Translations under genes and position numbers: made by a program | Part shown: piece by piece, positions 32,558 through 42,079 of the stretch | Layout of the letters: every line of letters starts with the position of its first letter | Position numbering within the stretch: the first letter of the stretch is position 1 | NCBI RefSeq assembly: GCF_025154015.1 | Contig: NZ_JAOAMV010000001.1 | Span: forward strand, 310,001-374,000 | From: Tsuneonella litorea | GTDB lineage: Bacteria > Pseudomonadota > Alphaproteobacteria > Sphingomonadales > Sphingomonadaceae | DNA length: 64,000 nt | Reading direction: 5' to 3' | The notes under the pieces: generated by a model | What the model saw: the letters and a program-made list of their open reading frames with translations, nothing else | Told to the model about the DNA's origin: nothing | Databases searched by the model: none

Positions 32558-32957
32558 CGCAGGCCAGGCCCAGAAGGAATTTTTCGTCAACGCCGCCCTG
32601 TCGCGCTGCGACGCCCTGGTGCACCCGGCTGTCGAAGGCGAAGCGGGCGCGCCGCCCATCGATCCCCCGGAGGGCGAATGCTGGCTTGTCGCGGCGGGCG
32701 CCACCGGCGCGTTCGCCGGCCAGGAAGGCAACCTTGCGATCAGGCAGTCCGGCGAATGGGTCTTCGTGGCAGCGCGAGACGGCACGCGGATCTATGACAG
32801 GGCGACGGGACAATTTCTGCTATTCAATGGAGCCTGGCAGCGCGAGAGCGCCATCGCCGCGCCCGCCGGCGGACAGACGATCGATACGGAGGCGAGAGCG
32901 GCGATCGGCGAATTGATAGGGGCCCTCACCCGCTGCGGAATTCTTCCCCGGAATTGA
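32555..32957 (+). pseudogene. DUF2793 GTA tail-fibre-type gene, 5'-truncated
   Basis: In a second frame the DNA encodes SLAGQAQKEFFVNAALSRC and then a DUF2793 protein (ECWLVAAGATGAFAGQEGNL, WVFVAARDGTRIYD), which ends normally at 32957. DUF2793 genes stand at or near the 3' end of alphaproteobacterial GTA clusters (rcc00171 in Rhodobacter). There is no start codon with a plausible 5' end: the only ATG/GTG-type start in frame is 32619, inside the domain. The region from terminase to this gene, many kilobases in a complete cluster, is missing. Confidence 0.8.
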
Positions 32958-33118
32958 CGGGAACCCGCTGCGAACAAGGGCGTTAAGCGGGCACAAGGAG
33001 GGCAGGATCGCCACACTTAATTCCGTTCGCGCATCAAAAGCGATGCCGATCTGCAACAGTCTGGTGTGAAAGCCCGCTTGCCACCCAAGTGGGGAAAAGA
33101 TAGAAATTGAACCGCTCG

Positions 33119-33156
33119 ATGGCTCAAATTCGCTAAAATGGCTCAAATTCGCTAAA
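33119..33156 (+). repeat. Two perfect 19-bp tandem repeats, each a mini-ORF
   Basis: ATGGCTCAAATTCGCTAAA occurs twice head to tail (33119-33137 and 33138-33156). Each copy reads Met-Ala-Gln-Ile-Arg-stop. No strong ribosome-binding site precedes either. The second copy ends 15 bp before the OmpA start codon, just before its AAAAAGGGG site, so the unit lies in the leader of that mRNA. Confidence 0.85.
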
Positions 33157-33171
33157 AAGGGGAATTACATA

Positions 33172-34329
33172 ATGCGGAAACTCGTCATTGGCATGGCGCT
33201 GGCATCGACTGCCATCGCTTCGCCTGCACTCGCGCGGGACGGCGCTTGGTACGTCGAACTCGATGGCGGACCGATGATCGTCCAGGACATCGACTTCGAT
33301 GTCGCGGGCGCCTCCAACGTTGTCACGGTGGACAGCCACACTGGCTACGACTTCGGCGGCATCGTCGGATACGACTTCGGCCCCTTCCGCCTCGAAGCGG
33401 AAGCCGGTTACCGCGGTGCTGACCTCAACTCGATTGGCAGTTCCACGCGTGTGCTGCCGACCGTTGGCGGGGCCCCAGCTCCTGTCGGCACCTATGCGGC
33501 CGACGGTGACGCGAGCGTCCTGAGCTTCATGCTCAACGGCCTCGTCGATTTCGGCCCGGACGACGGGATGCAGGGCTTCGTCGGCGGCGGCGCGGGTGTC
33601 GCCCGCACCAAGTTCGATGGCGCGACCATCGACACCACCGGCCCGGGCTTCCTCGACGATTCGGACAGCGGCTTCGCCTGGCAGGTTCTCGCCGGTGTGC
33701 GTGCTCCGCTGACCGACACGATCGACGTCGGCCTGAAGTATCGCTTCTTCAACACCTCGGGCCTCGATCTCGTGGACAGCCGCGGCCGCTCGGTCGAAGG
33801 CAAGTGGCAGTCGCACTCGCTGCTCGGCACCATCGGGTTCAACTTCGGCGGCGCACCCGCCCCGATGCAGACCTGCTGGGACGGCACCCAGCTGCCCATG
33901 GACGCGACCTGCCCGGCTCGCCCGGCTCCGCCGCCGCCGCCGCCGCCGCCGCCGCCCCCGCCGGTTGCTGCACCGGTGTGCAACAAGGGCCCGTACATCG
34001 TGTTCTTCGAATGGGACAAGTCGGACATCACTCCGGAAGCTGCGACCATTCTCAACAACGCGGTTTCGGCCTACTCGAACTGCGGAAGCGCTGCGGTCAT
34101 GCTGGCCGGCCACGCGGACCGTTCGGGTTCGGCATCGTACAATGTCGGCCTTTCGCAGCGCCGCGCGGATGCGGTGAAGGCCTACATGACGGCTCGTGGC
34201 GTTCCGGACACCCGGATCTCGACCGAAGCATTCGGCGAATCGCAGCCGCGCGTCCCGACCGCGGACGGTGTTCGCGAACTCCAGAACCGCCGGGTGGAAA
34301 TCACCTACGGTCCGGGCTCGGGCATGTAA
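33172..34329 (+). CDS. OmpA-family outer-membrane protein
   Basis: 385 residues: signal peptide ending ALARDG (about 1-22), an eight-strand beta-barrel (about 23-235), a hinge with a 12-proline run coded by CCG repeats at 33928-33963, and the OmpA C-terminal peptidoglycan-binding domain from about 270 with YIVFFEWDKSDIT, LAGHADRSGSASYNVGLSQRRADAVKAYM and NRRVEITYG. A rho-independent terminator follows. Strong AAAAAGGGG site; possibly one of the most abundant proteins here. Confidence 0.92.
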   Translation: MRKLVIGMALASTAIASPALARDGAWYVELDGGPMIVQDIDFDVAGASNVVTVDSHTGYDFGGIVGYDFGPFRLEAEAGYRGADLNSIGSSTRVLPTVGGAPAPVGTYAADGDASVLSFMLNGLVDFGPDDGMQGFVGGGAGVARTKFDGATIDTTGPGFLDDSDSGFAWQVLAGVRAPLTDTIDVGLKYRFFNTSGLDLVDSRGRSVEGKWQSHSLLGTIGFNFGGAPAPMQTCWDGTQLPMDATCPARPAPPPPPPPPPPPPVAAPVCNKGPYIVFFEWDKSDITPEAATILNNAVSAYSNCGSAAVMLAGHADRSGSASYNVGLSQRRADAVKAYMTARGVPDTRISTEAFGESQPRVPTADGVRELQNRRVEITYGPGSGM

Positions 34330-34358
34330 TCTTCGGCGAAAGTCGAGAAAATGGATCA

Positions 34359-34385
34359 GGGGCCGGAGAAATCCGGCCCCTTTTT
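34359..34385 (+). terminator. Rho-independent terminator after ompA gene
   Basis: Nine-bp stem GGGGCCGGA / TCCGGCCCC with a stable GAAA tetraloop, followed by five T. It is 30 nt after the stop codon. Confidence 0.92.
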
Positions 34386-34421
34386 CGTTGAGGTCTGGAC
34401 GACAATGGCAGGAAGAAGACG

Positions 34422-34952
34422 ATGTCGATAACCGCGAAACTTGCAGTCCCCTTAGGATTGGCTGCCCTGACGGCCTGCAGCACGGTGGCCGACCTACCGT
34501 CCGAACGGCTGGCAAGCGCAACCCTTTCGCTGTCGAATGGCGTGCCCGCCGGGACAGTGCAGGTCGTGACCAACGGCGATACCGTCACCCTCGTCGCGGC
34601 GGTTTCGGGGATCGCTCCCGGACCTCATGGCTTTCACCTGCACACGACCGGGAACTGCGCGCGCCCCGATTTCACCTCCGCCGGGGGCCACCTCAATCCC
34701 CTCGGCAAGCATCACGGCTCGCTAAGCGAAGGCGGCCGCCACGTCGGGGATCTGCCCAACATCGAAATCAATTCCGGAGGCACCGGCTCGCTGACCGCTG
34801 ACCTCCCGGGTACGCGCGCAGACATATCCCGCTGGCTGTTCGACGCCGATGGAACGGCGGTCGTGGTGCACGCAGACGCGGATGACTATCGAACCGATCC
34901 GAGTGGCAACGCAGGCAGCAGGATCGCCTGCGGCGTGCTCAAGCCCGCGTAG
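34422..34952 (+). CDS. sodC: Cu/Zn superoxide dismutase
   Basis: Periplasmic or membrane-anchored Cu/Zn-SOD. 176 residues with signal and lipobox LTAC (Cys19). Metal-ligand histidines in GPHGFHLHTTGNC, GGHLNPLGKHHG, GRHVGDLPNI and VVVHADADDY, with the disulphide pair in GNCA and SRIACGVL. Normal length. The end overlaps the convergent MFS gene by 14 bp. Confidence 0.94.
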   Translation: MSITAKLAVPLGLAALTACSTVADLPSERLASATLSLSNGVPAGTVQVVTNGDTVTLVAAVSGIAPGPHGFHLHTTGNCARPDFTSAGGHLNPLGKHHGSLSEGGRHVGDLPNIEINSGGTGSLTADLPGTRADISRWLFDADGTAVVVHADADDYRTDPSGNAGSRIACGVLKPA

Positions 34953-36555
34953 CTATCGGTTTCTCAATGTCGCCGGCACGGGCAAGCATCGTCGCGGCGG
35001 CCACCGGCACCAACCGGATCGCCGCGATCAGGCACAAGAAGCCGATCGGCACCGCCCACATCGTCGAGCGTACGCCCAGCGAGATGTCGCCCCCGTTCGT
35101 CGCCGAAACCCAGCCCGCGAGGAAGGGGCCGAGGGCAAGGCCGATCAGCGTCGTCGCGAGGAAAAACGTGGCCGTCGCCACCCCGCGCATCCGCGGGAGC
35201 ACGAGCGATTGGCTCGTCGCCGCTGCCGCGCCCAGCGCGCTCGCCGCCAGGAATTGGCCCAGCGCTGCAAAGATGTAGAAGATCGTGATGTCGCTGGTGG
35301 TAAAGGTTATCCAGATGACCGGAACCGGCGCCAGCAGGCCGAACAGCACGACATAGAGCCGCCCCGAAGGAGTGCGCACGAACAGCCAGTCGGCGGCCCG
35401 GCCACCAAGGATGACGCCCAGAAAGCCCGCGACCGCGGCGGGCGCGCCAAGAAGGAAACCGATCTCGGCCGCCGCGATTCCAAACCGTACTTCACCGTAA
35501 GGCGCAGCGAAGAACGAGGCCGAATAGGAAACGAAGGAGACGACTCCGTAACCGATGATCGTCGTCAGGAATGCGGCCGAACCCCAGGTCAGGCGAAAGG
35601 TCGGATTATCACGCGAGCGGAGCGCGCTGGCCCAACTGAACACTGCGTAATAGCCGATGCCAAGGAACAGCCACTGGTCCGATACCGATGGCACGAACGT
35701 GCCCACGCCGGCGTAGACGAACCGTGTCATGACGACCGCCAGGCCGGCAAAGAACGCGGCACCCACGAGGTTGATCGCCAGTGCCTTTGGGCCACGCCGC
35801 CAGGCACCGATCAGCGTGAACGGCGGGATGATCTGGACCAGTTCGTCGAAAAAGCCGCTGAACGGCGCGGGATCCTCGGGAGTCGGGATGCCGTCGATCG
35901 CGCCGCGCACGGGTTCGCGCAAGGTCAGCACCCAGGCGGCCAGCAAGAGCCCGGGAATGCCGACGCTGACGAACGCCGCCTGCCAACCGACCAGGCCCAG
36001 CGGCCCCCCGCCCGGAAAGGCCTCGTTCCAGTTGTCCTTGATCAGCCCGCCCAGCAGCAGCGAGATCCCTCCACCGAAATAGAGCCCGGACGAATAGATG
36101 GCGAGCGCGGTCGCGCGCAGCCGCGCCGGGAACCAGTCCGAAATCAGGGAATAGGCGGACGGGCTGGCGCTCGCCTCGCCCACCCCGACACCGATCCGTG
36201 CAGCGGTCAACGTAGTCCCGTTGCGCGCGAAGCCGGACAGCGCCGTCATCAGTGACCACAACGCAAGGCCGAAGCTCATCAGCCGAATGCGTTTCCAGCT
36301 GTCGGCGAGCTTGCCGAGCGGAATGCCGAACAGGGCGTAGAAGATCGCGAACGCGGTGCCGTAGAGGAACCCGAGGTAGGCGTCGTCGACGCCGAGGTCG
36401 GCCTTTATGTCGTTGGCAAGGATCGAGAGAATCTGGCGATCGATGAAATTGAGCACATACACCAGAACCAGAACGCTCAGGGCGTACCAGCTGTACGCGG
36501 GCACGGGCGCATTGTCCGGTGCACCGGCGGCGACCCTGTCATTTTCGCTCAACAA
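34939..36555 (-). CDS. MFS transporter, spinster-like
   Basis: 538 residues, 12 or more hydrophobic helices. Motifs: LNFIDRQILSILANDIKADLGV, GIPLGKLADSWKR (MFS motif A), GVGEASASPSAYSLISDWFP (motif in helix 5) and a longer central loop around residues 220-260. Belongs to the 'spinster' MFS group. TTG start at 36555, after GGGAGAGGC; no ATG or GTG fits. Substrate unknown. Confidence 0.87.
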   Translation of the reverse strand: MLSENDRVAAGAPDNAPVPAYSWYALSVLVLVYVLNFIDRQILSILANDIKADLGVDDAYLGFLYGTAFAIFYALFGIPLGKLADSWKRIRLMSFGLALWSLMTALSGFARNGTTLTAARIGVGVGEASASPSAYSLISDWFPARLRATALAIYSSGLYFGGGISLLLGGLIKDNWNEAFPGGGPLGLVGWQAAFVSVGIPGLLLAAWVLTLREPVRGAIDGIPTPEDPAPFSGFFDELVQIIPPFTLIGAWRRGPKALAINLVGAAFFAGLAVVMTRFVYAGVGTFVPSVSDQWLFLGIGYYAVFSWASALRSRDNPTFRLTWGSAAFLTTIIGYGVVSFVSYSASFFAAPYGEVRFGIAAAEIGFLLGAPAAVAGFLGVILGGRAADWLFVRTPSGRLYVVLFGLLAPVPVIWITFTTSDITIFYIFAALGQFLAASALGAAAATSQSLVLPRMRGVATATFFLATTLIGLALGPFLAGWVSATNGGDISLGVRSTMWAVPIGFLCLIAAIRLVPVAAATMLARAGDIEKPIATRA

Positions 36556-36576
36556 GCCTCTCCCTGAATCGCCCGG

Positions 36577-37263
36577 TCAACCGCCGGCGTAAGATACCGT
36601 ATCTTCCAATCCCGCTTCCGCGAAGCCCTTTTGGCGCAAGCGGCAGCTGTCGCACGATCCGCAGGCTGCGCCTTCGGGCGTGGGGTCATAACAGGACCAG
36701 CTCCAACCCGGATCAAGGGAAAGCCGATCCGCCTCGCGGGCGATGTCGGCCTTGGTCATGTGTTGAAGCGGGGCGTGAATGGTGAATGGCCTACCATCGG
36801 CGCCGGCCTTGGTCCCGAGGCGAGCCGTTTCGGCGAAGCTGGCGATGAATTCCGGTCGGCAGTCCGGGTAGCCCGAATAGTCGAGCGCATTCACACCGAT
36901 GAAGATGTCCCGCGCGCCCGCGCTCTCGGCGAATGCAGCGGTCAGGGCCAGAAAGACCAGGTTGCGGGCCGGGACGTACGTGACCGGGATATCGTCGCCC
37001 ACCCCGTCCTTGGGCACGGCTATGTCGTCGGTCAGCGCCGATCCTCCGAAGCGCCGCAGATCGAGCGGAAGCACGACGTGCCGTGCGACGCCGAGCCGCT
37101 CGGCTATTTCGCGCGCGCGGTCGAGTTCGATCGCGTGCCGCTGTCCATAGTCGATCGACAGGGCGTGGAGCACGAACCCGCGTTCGCGTGCGATCCCTGC
37201 CGTCACCATGGAATCCAGCCCGCCCGACAGCAGGACCACGGCAATGTTGCGCTCGGCAGACAT
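36577..37263 (-). CDS. queC: 7-cyano-7-deazaguanine synthase
   Basis: ATP-dependent conversion of 7-carboxy-7-deazaguanine to preQ0, in queuosine synthesis. 228 residues: PP-loop SGGLDSMVT, Y-V-PARNLVFL, GVNALDYSGYPDCRPEF and zinc cysteines CYDPTPEGAACGSCDSC. The product of this pathway is the substrate modified by GluQ (14033). Lone queC; ATG start. Confidence 0.95.
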   Translation of the reverse strand: MSAERNIAVVLLSGGLDSMVTAGIARERGFVLHALSIDYGQRHAIELDRAREIAERLGVARHVVLPLDLRRFGGSALTDDIAVPKDGVGDDIPVTYVPARNLVFLALTAAFAESAGARDIFIGVNALDYSGYPDCRPEFIASFAETARLGTKAGADGRPFTIHAPLQHMTKADIAREADRLSLDPGWSWSCYDPTPEGAACGSCDSCRLRQKGFAEAGLEDTVSYAGG

Positions 37264-37304
37264 TCCGCCGCGCTAGGCGCTCGCAGCGGCGCGGGCAATC
37301 CCGT

Positions 37305-37730
37305 CTATTCGCAGGTCCCGACCCGCCGGGCCTCCGCCGAAAACTCGAACGGCAGGCCGGCCGCTATTCCCCGGCTGTCGATCTGTACCAGCCCCGCGCC
37401 TTCCCGGCGCACGGTCGTGCGGCCATAGCCGTTCCCTCGACAGGTGTACTGGACCGTCACCACGGTCGCATCGTCTTCGACCACGAAACGGCTGCAGGCA
37501 GCTTGGCCGTGCTGGACCTGGATCAACTCGAAGCCCGAGCGCACGCAAATGCGCTTGCTGTCGCTGCCATCGCGAAAGCGGACTTCCCACTGCCCCTCAT
37601 CAAGCGCGCTGAGCATCGCCAGCGAGGGCGCCTGGGCGCTGGCAGGACTGAGCAGGCCGGTCGCATAGAAACCCGCCGCGATCACCATGGATCGTGCTCC
37701 GACTGCAGTCGGCAATCGCATCGAAATCAA
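37305..37730 (-). CDS. Hypothetical exported protein
   Basis: 141 residues with an N-terminal signal (about 15-33, cleavage near SASAQAP). Four cysteines remain after cleavage (ICVRSG, AACSRF, YTCRG and CE at the C-terminus), suggesting two disulphides. The start of the mature part, LSALDEGQWEVRFRDGSDSKRICV, resembles DUF3617 proteins. No further function. Confidence 0.6.
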   Translation of the reverse strand: MISMRLPTAVGARSMVIAAGFYATGLLSPASAQAPSLAMLSALDEGQWEVRFRDGSDSKRICVRSGFELIQVQHGQAACSRFVVEDDATVVTVQYTCRGNGYGRTTVRREGAGLVQIDSRGIAAGLPFEFSAEARRVGTCE

Positions 37731-37821
37731 GCTCCGCCATGCGCCCGCGCGTTGGTATCCATCGGTGGATGTAGCACATGCGGGCGCGGCCGATAAAGTG
37801 TTCTCCGGCGACTACGAGCCG

Positions 37822-38730
37822 TCAACTCCTGATCGGAAACGCGCGCGAGCAGAACGCGCAATCGACCACGATGACGCCTTCCTCGTTGCGCATTTCCGCA
37901 CGCTCCTCTTCGGGGAAGCGCTCCAGCACTTTCGCGTAATGCTCCGCCGAGCACCGACACCCTCGCGAAACGAACGAACCGGGCTGGACCCGGATTTCGT
38001 CCTCCTCGTGAAACAGCCGCCAGACGATCGCCTCGAGCGAAAGACCCGGATCGAGCAGCTCGTCGTGGCGAATGCTCTCTGCTAGGATCGCCACGTGCTC
38101 CCATTCGGGGTGATCCATCCGCACGTGGAGCCGCTCGCGCCCTTCCTCGCCATCGGCCAGATGCTGGACGAGCATTCCGGCTGCAACCGCGCCGTCACCG
38201 GCAGAGCGCACCGCGACACGGATCAGCGTCGGGACCTGCTCCGACTGGTTGAAATATGTCTCGCACGCCTGAGCCAGCGATTCCCCTTCGAGCGGGACAA
38301 TCCCCTGATATCGCCCGCCGCCCGCCGGCAGGTCGAAGGTCATCGCCAGATAGCCCTTGCCGAACAGCGCGTAGAGTGAAGGATTGGCGCCGAGCGCCGC
38401 AAGCCGCTCGCGGTCGAAATCGACGTAGCCGCGCAGTTCGCCGCCCCGCCAGTCGCACACCAGTAGCCGCACGACGCCGCCTTCGGTCTGGGCCTGCATC
38501 GTCAACTGGCCGCCGCCTGTTTCGGCGTCTCCGTCCTTGATCAGCCCCCCCATCAAAGCGGTGAGCACGAGCGCCTCTGCCAGCAGGTGCGTGATCGCCG
38601 CCGGATAGGCGTGGGCCGAGAGAATCTCGTCAAGGACGTCATCGATGCGCACGGCGCGGCCGCGCGCGTGGCGTCCCGGAATGGAAAAGCCGAGCACGCG
38701 GCCGGCGTACGTTTCTGCGGTATCGGTCAT
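37822..38730 (-). CDS. hslO: Hsp33-type redox chaperone
   Basis: 302 residues. N-terminal Hsp33 domain; C-terminal zinc cysteines as CRC (in SRGCRCSAEHY) and CAFC (in VVDCAFCSRAF). In oxidative stress zinc is released and the chaperone becomes active. Located next to argF-argD on the same strand. Confidence 0.92.
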   Translation of the reverse strand: MTDTAETYAGRVLGFSIPGRHARGRAVRIDDVLDEILSAHAYPAAITHLLAEALVLTALMGGLIKDGDAETGGGQLTMQAQTEGGVVRLLVCDWRGGELRGYVDFDRERLAALGANPSLYALFGKGYLAMTFDLPAGGGRYQGIVPLEGESLAQACETYFNQSEQVPTLIRVAVRSAGDGAVAAGMLVQHLADGEEGRERLHVRMDHPEWEHVAILAESIRHDELLDPGLSLEAIVWRLFHEEDEIRVQPGSFVSRGCRCSAEHYAKVLERFPEEERAEMRNEEGVIVVDCAFCSRAFPIRS

Positions 38731-38767
38731 CGCGGCCGATATGGGGTCGCACGCGGCGCGCGCTAGG

Positions 38768-39700
38768 TCAAAGCCTGCCCAGGCTCCACAGCAGCACCGA
38801 TTTCTGCGCGTGAATGCGGTTCTCCGCCTCGTCGAACACGACCGACCTGTCGCTTTCGAACACCTCTTCGGTCACTTCCTCGCCGATGTGCGCGGGAAGG
38901 CAGTGGAGAAAGCACGCGTCCGGCTTGGCCTGCGCCATGAGCCGGGAGTCGACCTGGAAGGGCGCCATCGCCGCGAGCTTGTTGTGCGCGTGGTCCTGTC
39001 CCATCGACACCCACGTATCGGTCACGATCACGTCCGCGCCGGCGGCAGCCTGCGCCGCATCGCGCGTGAGCGTGATGGTCGACCCGGCCTCGCGCGCCAT
39101 CTCGACGAACGCGCTCTCCGGCTCGTAGCCCTGCGGCACCCCGACGCGAACGTTGAAGCCCAGCAACGCGGCCGCTTCGAGGATCGAGTGCAGCACGTTG
39201 TTGCCATCGCCGAGCCAGGCGAGCTCGAGCCCGGCAAGCGACTTGCCCTGCTCCTCGATCGTCAGCAGGTCGGCGACGATCTGGCACGGGTGCGACCGGT
39301 CGGTGAGGCCGTTGATCACCGGGACGGTGGCGTGCTTCGCCAGTTCCTCGATCTTGGCGTGATCGTCGGTGCGGATCATGATCGCATCGACCATCCGGCT
39401 GAGCACGCGGGCGGTGTCGGCGAGCGATTCGCCGCGGCCGAGCTGGGTCGAGCCGGAATCGAGGATGAGTGCGCTGCCACCGAGCTGGCGCATGGCCATG
39501 TCGAAGCTGACCCGCGTCCGGGTCGAGTTCTTTTCGAAGATCATCGCCAGCACGTGGCCCGCGAGCGGGGCGTCGGCATCGGGCCGCCCCTTCGGCCAGT
39601 CGCGCCGCGCGGCCTTGCGCGCGTGCGCGTCGGCGAGCATCGCCGTCAGCACGTCGCGACCCGCATCCGACAGGTCGAGGAAGTGCCGGAGGCGGTTCAT
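38768..39700 (-). CDS. argF: Ornithine carbamoyltransferase
   Basis: Makes citrulline from ornithine and carbamoyl phosphate. 310 residues: STRTR carbamoyl-phosphate motif ([11 protein letters not shown]), HPCQ ([11 protein letters not shown]), Asp-containing WVSMGQD and HCLP ([10 protein letters not shown]). ATG overlaps the argD stop as ATGA, so the two genes are co-translated. Confidence 0.96.
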   Translation of the reverse strand: MNRLRHFLDLSDAGRDVLTAMLADAHARKAARRDWPKGRPDADAPLAGHVLAMIFEKNSTRTRVSFDMAMRQLGGSALILDSGSTQLGRGESLADTARVLSRMVDAIMIRTDDHAKIEELAKHATVPVINGLTDRSHPCQIVADLLTIEEQGKSLAGLELAWLGDGNNVLHSILEAAALLGFNVRVGVPQGYEPESAFVEMAREAGSTITLTRDAAQAAAGADVIVTDTWVSMGQDHAHNKLAAMAPFQVDSRLMAQAKPDACFLHCLPAHIGEEVTEEVFESDRSVVFDEAENRIHAQKSVLLWSLGRL

Positions 39701-40887
39701 CCGGCGGCCGACGGATCGTAGTCCGCCGCTCCCGCAGACAGCTTGTCGATGAACTCGTCGAACTCGGCCTCGCCGGCGACGAGCGGCGGCAGGACGCGCA
39801 GCGTGTTGTCGCCGGCGGCCACCGTCAGCAACTGGTGATTGTCGCGCAGGTGGACGAAGAAGGGGCGGCTTTCGACCTTCATCTTGATGCCGAGCATCAG
39901 ACCCTTGCCGCGCACGCAATCGAAGAGCTCGGGATAGTTGCCGATGAACTGCTCGATCCGACTGCGCAGGCGCTCGCCCTTTTCGGTCACCTCGGCGAGG
40001 AATTCGTCGTTGGCCACCGCATCGATCACCGCCTCGCCCGCCGCCATGGCGAGCGGATTGCCGCCATAGGTCGACCCGTGCGTGCCGACGACCATCCCCC
40101 GCGCGGCCTTCTCGGTCGCGAGGCAGGCGCCCAGCGGGAAACCGCCGCCGATGCCCTTGGCGGTCGCCATGATGTCAGGCTCGATGCCGTAATGTTCGTA
40201 GGCGTACATCTTGCCGGTCCGCGCCACGCCGCACTGGACTTCGTCGAGGACGAGCATGAGGTCATGTTCGTCGGCGAGCTGCCGCAGCCCCTGCATGAAC
40301 TCCTGCGATGCCGGCCGGATGCCACCTTCCCCCTGGATCGGCTCGACGAGGAAACCGGCGGTGTGCGGCCCCATCTGCGCCTTCGCGCTTTCGAGGTCGT
40401 CGAACTCGGCGTACTTGAACCCGGCAAGCAGGGGCAGGAAACCCTTGTGCATCTTCTCCTGGTTCGAGGCGCTAATGGTCGCCATCGTCCGGCCGTGGAA
40501 CGCGTTCTTGAACGTGATCAGCTCAAACTTGTCATCGTTGCCGACATGGCTGTGGTAGGCGCGCGCGGCCTTTATCGCGCATTCGACGGCCTCGGCGCCG
40601 GAGTTGGTGAAGAACACCGTGTCAGCGAAGGTAAGGTCGACCAGCCGCTGCGCGAGACGCTCTCCTTGCGGACTGCCGTAGAGGTTCGACACGTGCATCA
40701 GCGTGGCCGCCTGCCGCTGGATCGCGCCGATCAGCCCTTCGTGGCTGTGGCCGAGCAGGTTGACCGCGATGCCGCTCGCGAAATCGAGATAACGGGTCCC
40801 GTCCTCGTCGATCAGGTGGCAGTGCTCGCCGCGCACGGGACGCACGCCGCACCGGGGGTAGACGGGCATGAGCGGGGTGATCGACAT
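39697..40887 (-). CDS. argD: Acetylornithine aminotransferase
   Basis: PLP transaminase of arginine synthesis. 396 residues: [43 protein letters not shown] and the PLP lysine in [15 protein letters not shown]. Start at 40887, with an upstream frame to 40974 that is not used. argD-argF is a normal arginine pair. Confidence 0.96.
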   Translation of the reverse strand: MSITPLMPVYPRCGVRPVRGEHCHLIDEDGTRYLDFASGIAVNLLGHSHEGLIGAIQRQAATLMHVSNLYGSPQGERLAQRLVDLTFADTVFFTNSGAEAVECAIKAARAYHSHVGNDDKFELITFKNAFHGRTMATISASNQEKMHKGFLPLLAGFKYAEFDDLESAKAQMGPHTAGFLVEPIQGEGGIRPASQEFMQGLRQLADEHDLMLVLDEVQCGVARTGKMYAYEHYGIEPDIMATAKGIGGGFPLGACLATEKAARGMVVGTHGSTYGGNPLAMAAGEAVIDAVANDEFLAEVTEKGERLRSRIEQFIGNYPELFDCVRGKGLMLGIKMKVESRPFFVHLRDNHQLLTVAAGDNTLRVLPPLVAGEAEFDEFIDKLSAGAADYDPSAAG

Positions 40888-40940
40888 GGGCTTGATCCTT
40901 GCGAAATCTGTAATTCGGGTAATCCGTGATCGGAACGACA

Positions 40941-41019
40941 AATGGCGGCCCCGGAAGGGAACCGCCATTCGCACCGTCTAAGGTGAGGCGGCGGCCCGGT
41001 CAAACACCGGTCCGCCGCC
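40941..41019 (-). terminator. Two hairpins between cold-shock gene and argD
   Basis: One hairpin (AATGGCGG / CCGCCATT, 40941-40948 with 40962-40969) and one stronger (GGCGGCGG / CCGCCGCC with an inner CCGGT / ACCGG, 40987-41019). They lie after the minus-strand cold-shock gene and before argD. T-runs are poor, so this is a terminator-like or leader structure at best. Confidence 0.45.
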
Positions 41020-41025
41020 GACGTG

Positions 41026-41841
41026 TCAGCCCTGGACGGGCACCAGGTTGACCGCCGAGTACTTGCCTCGTCGATCGACCTCGAGGTCGAATTCGTACTT
41101 CTCGCCCTCGTTCAGGCCGGAAAGGCCCGAGCGTTCGACCGCGCTGATGTGCACGAACGCGTCGGGCTGGCCGTCGTCGCGGACGAGGAAGCCGAAGCCC
41201 TTCATCGAATTGAAGAACTTGACCGTCCCGGTCGCCTTCTCGCCGGTCAGCTCGCGCCGCGGCGGACCGCGATCCGCGCCGCCGAAACCGCTGCCAGCGC
41301 CGCGATCCTCGCGCGGGCCGCGGCTCTGCACGGGAACGACATCGCCCACGATCTGCAGGTCCTGTGCGGAGATCTTCCCGCCGCGATCGACCAGGTTGAA
41401 TTCGAGTTCCTGGCCTTCGCCGAGGCCTTCGAGGCCGGCGCGCTCGACCGCGCTGATGTGCACGAACACATCCTCGCCGCCGCCGTCCTGCGCGATGAAG
41501 CCGAAGCCTTTCTGGCCGTTGAAGAACTTGACCGTGCCCTTGCCGGCACCGACGACCTGCGGGGGCATCCGGTTGAAACCGCCGCCGCCGCCGCCGCCAC
41601 CGCGCGGGCCGCCAAAGCCGCCACCGCCGCCGCCGCGAAAACCGCCGCCGCCGCCGCCGAAGCCGCCGCGGTCACCGCCGCCAAAACCGCCCCGGTCGCC
41701 GCCGAAGCCGCCACGATCACCGCCGCCGAAACCGCCACGGTCGCCGCCGAAATCGCCGCCTCCGCCGAAGGGATCGAAGCCGTCTTCACCGAACCCGTCG
41801 CGCTTGTCCCGGCCCCGACGTTTCCCTCTATCGTAACCCAT
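41026..41841 (-). CDS. Double cold-shock-domain protein with Gly-rich N-terminus
   Basis: 271 residues. N-terminal about 90 residues are almost only Gly, Phe, Arg and Asp (repeats of GGDRGGFGG) and probably disordered, RGG-like. Then two CSDs: [36 protein letters not shown] (about 100-165) and [36 protein letters not shown] (about 200-268), each with RNP1 (KGFGF) and RNP2 (VFVH). Probable RNA or single-strand DNA chaperone. Caulobacter-type double CSDs are known, but this Gly-rich tail is notable. Confidence 0.87.
   Translation of the reverse strand: MGYDRGKRRGRDKRDGFGEDGFDPFGGGGDFGGDRGGFGGGDRGGFGGDRGGFGGGDRGGFGGGGGGFRGGGGGGFGGPRGGGGGGGGFNRMPPQVVGAGKGTVKFFNGQKGFGFIAQDGGGEDVFVHISAVERAGLEGLGEGQELEFNLVDRGGKISAQDLQIVGDVVPVQSRGPREDRGAGSGFGGADRGPPRRELTGEKATGTVKFFNSMKGFGFLVRDDGQPDAFVHISAVERSGLSGLNEGEKYEFDLEVDRRGKYSAVNLVPVQG
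41560..41790. repeat. Low-complexity CCG/GCC tract encoding Gly-rich tail
   Basis: Short repeats of CCGCCGAAACCGCC-type units (read on the plus strand) encode the GGDRGGFGG repeats of the cold-shock protein. Such tracts can change length by slippage. Confidence 0.7.
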
Positions 41842-42079
41842 AACCTGAAACGTACCTTCGTATTCTCGCCGCCCTTCATAACCTTCCCGTACGCGCGGAC
41901 GGAACGCGCCGGGACAGGTCGGGAAGGCCGGATTCGGCCCCCTCCCCCGTGAGTCAGTAGCGGTTCATAGCGCAAGTCCTGCCCTGTTGCGAACGATTTA
42001 ACCGGACCCTGGCACCCGGCCTCCCTTCAGGCGTGCGGAATGCTTGTCAGCCCGTCATCGGCCCGGCATGGCTGACGCC

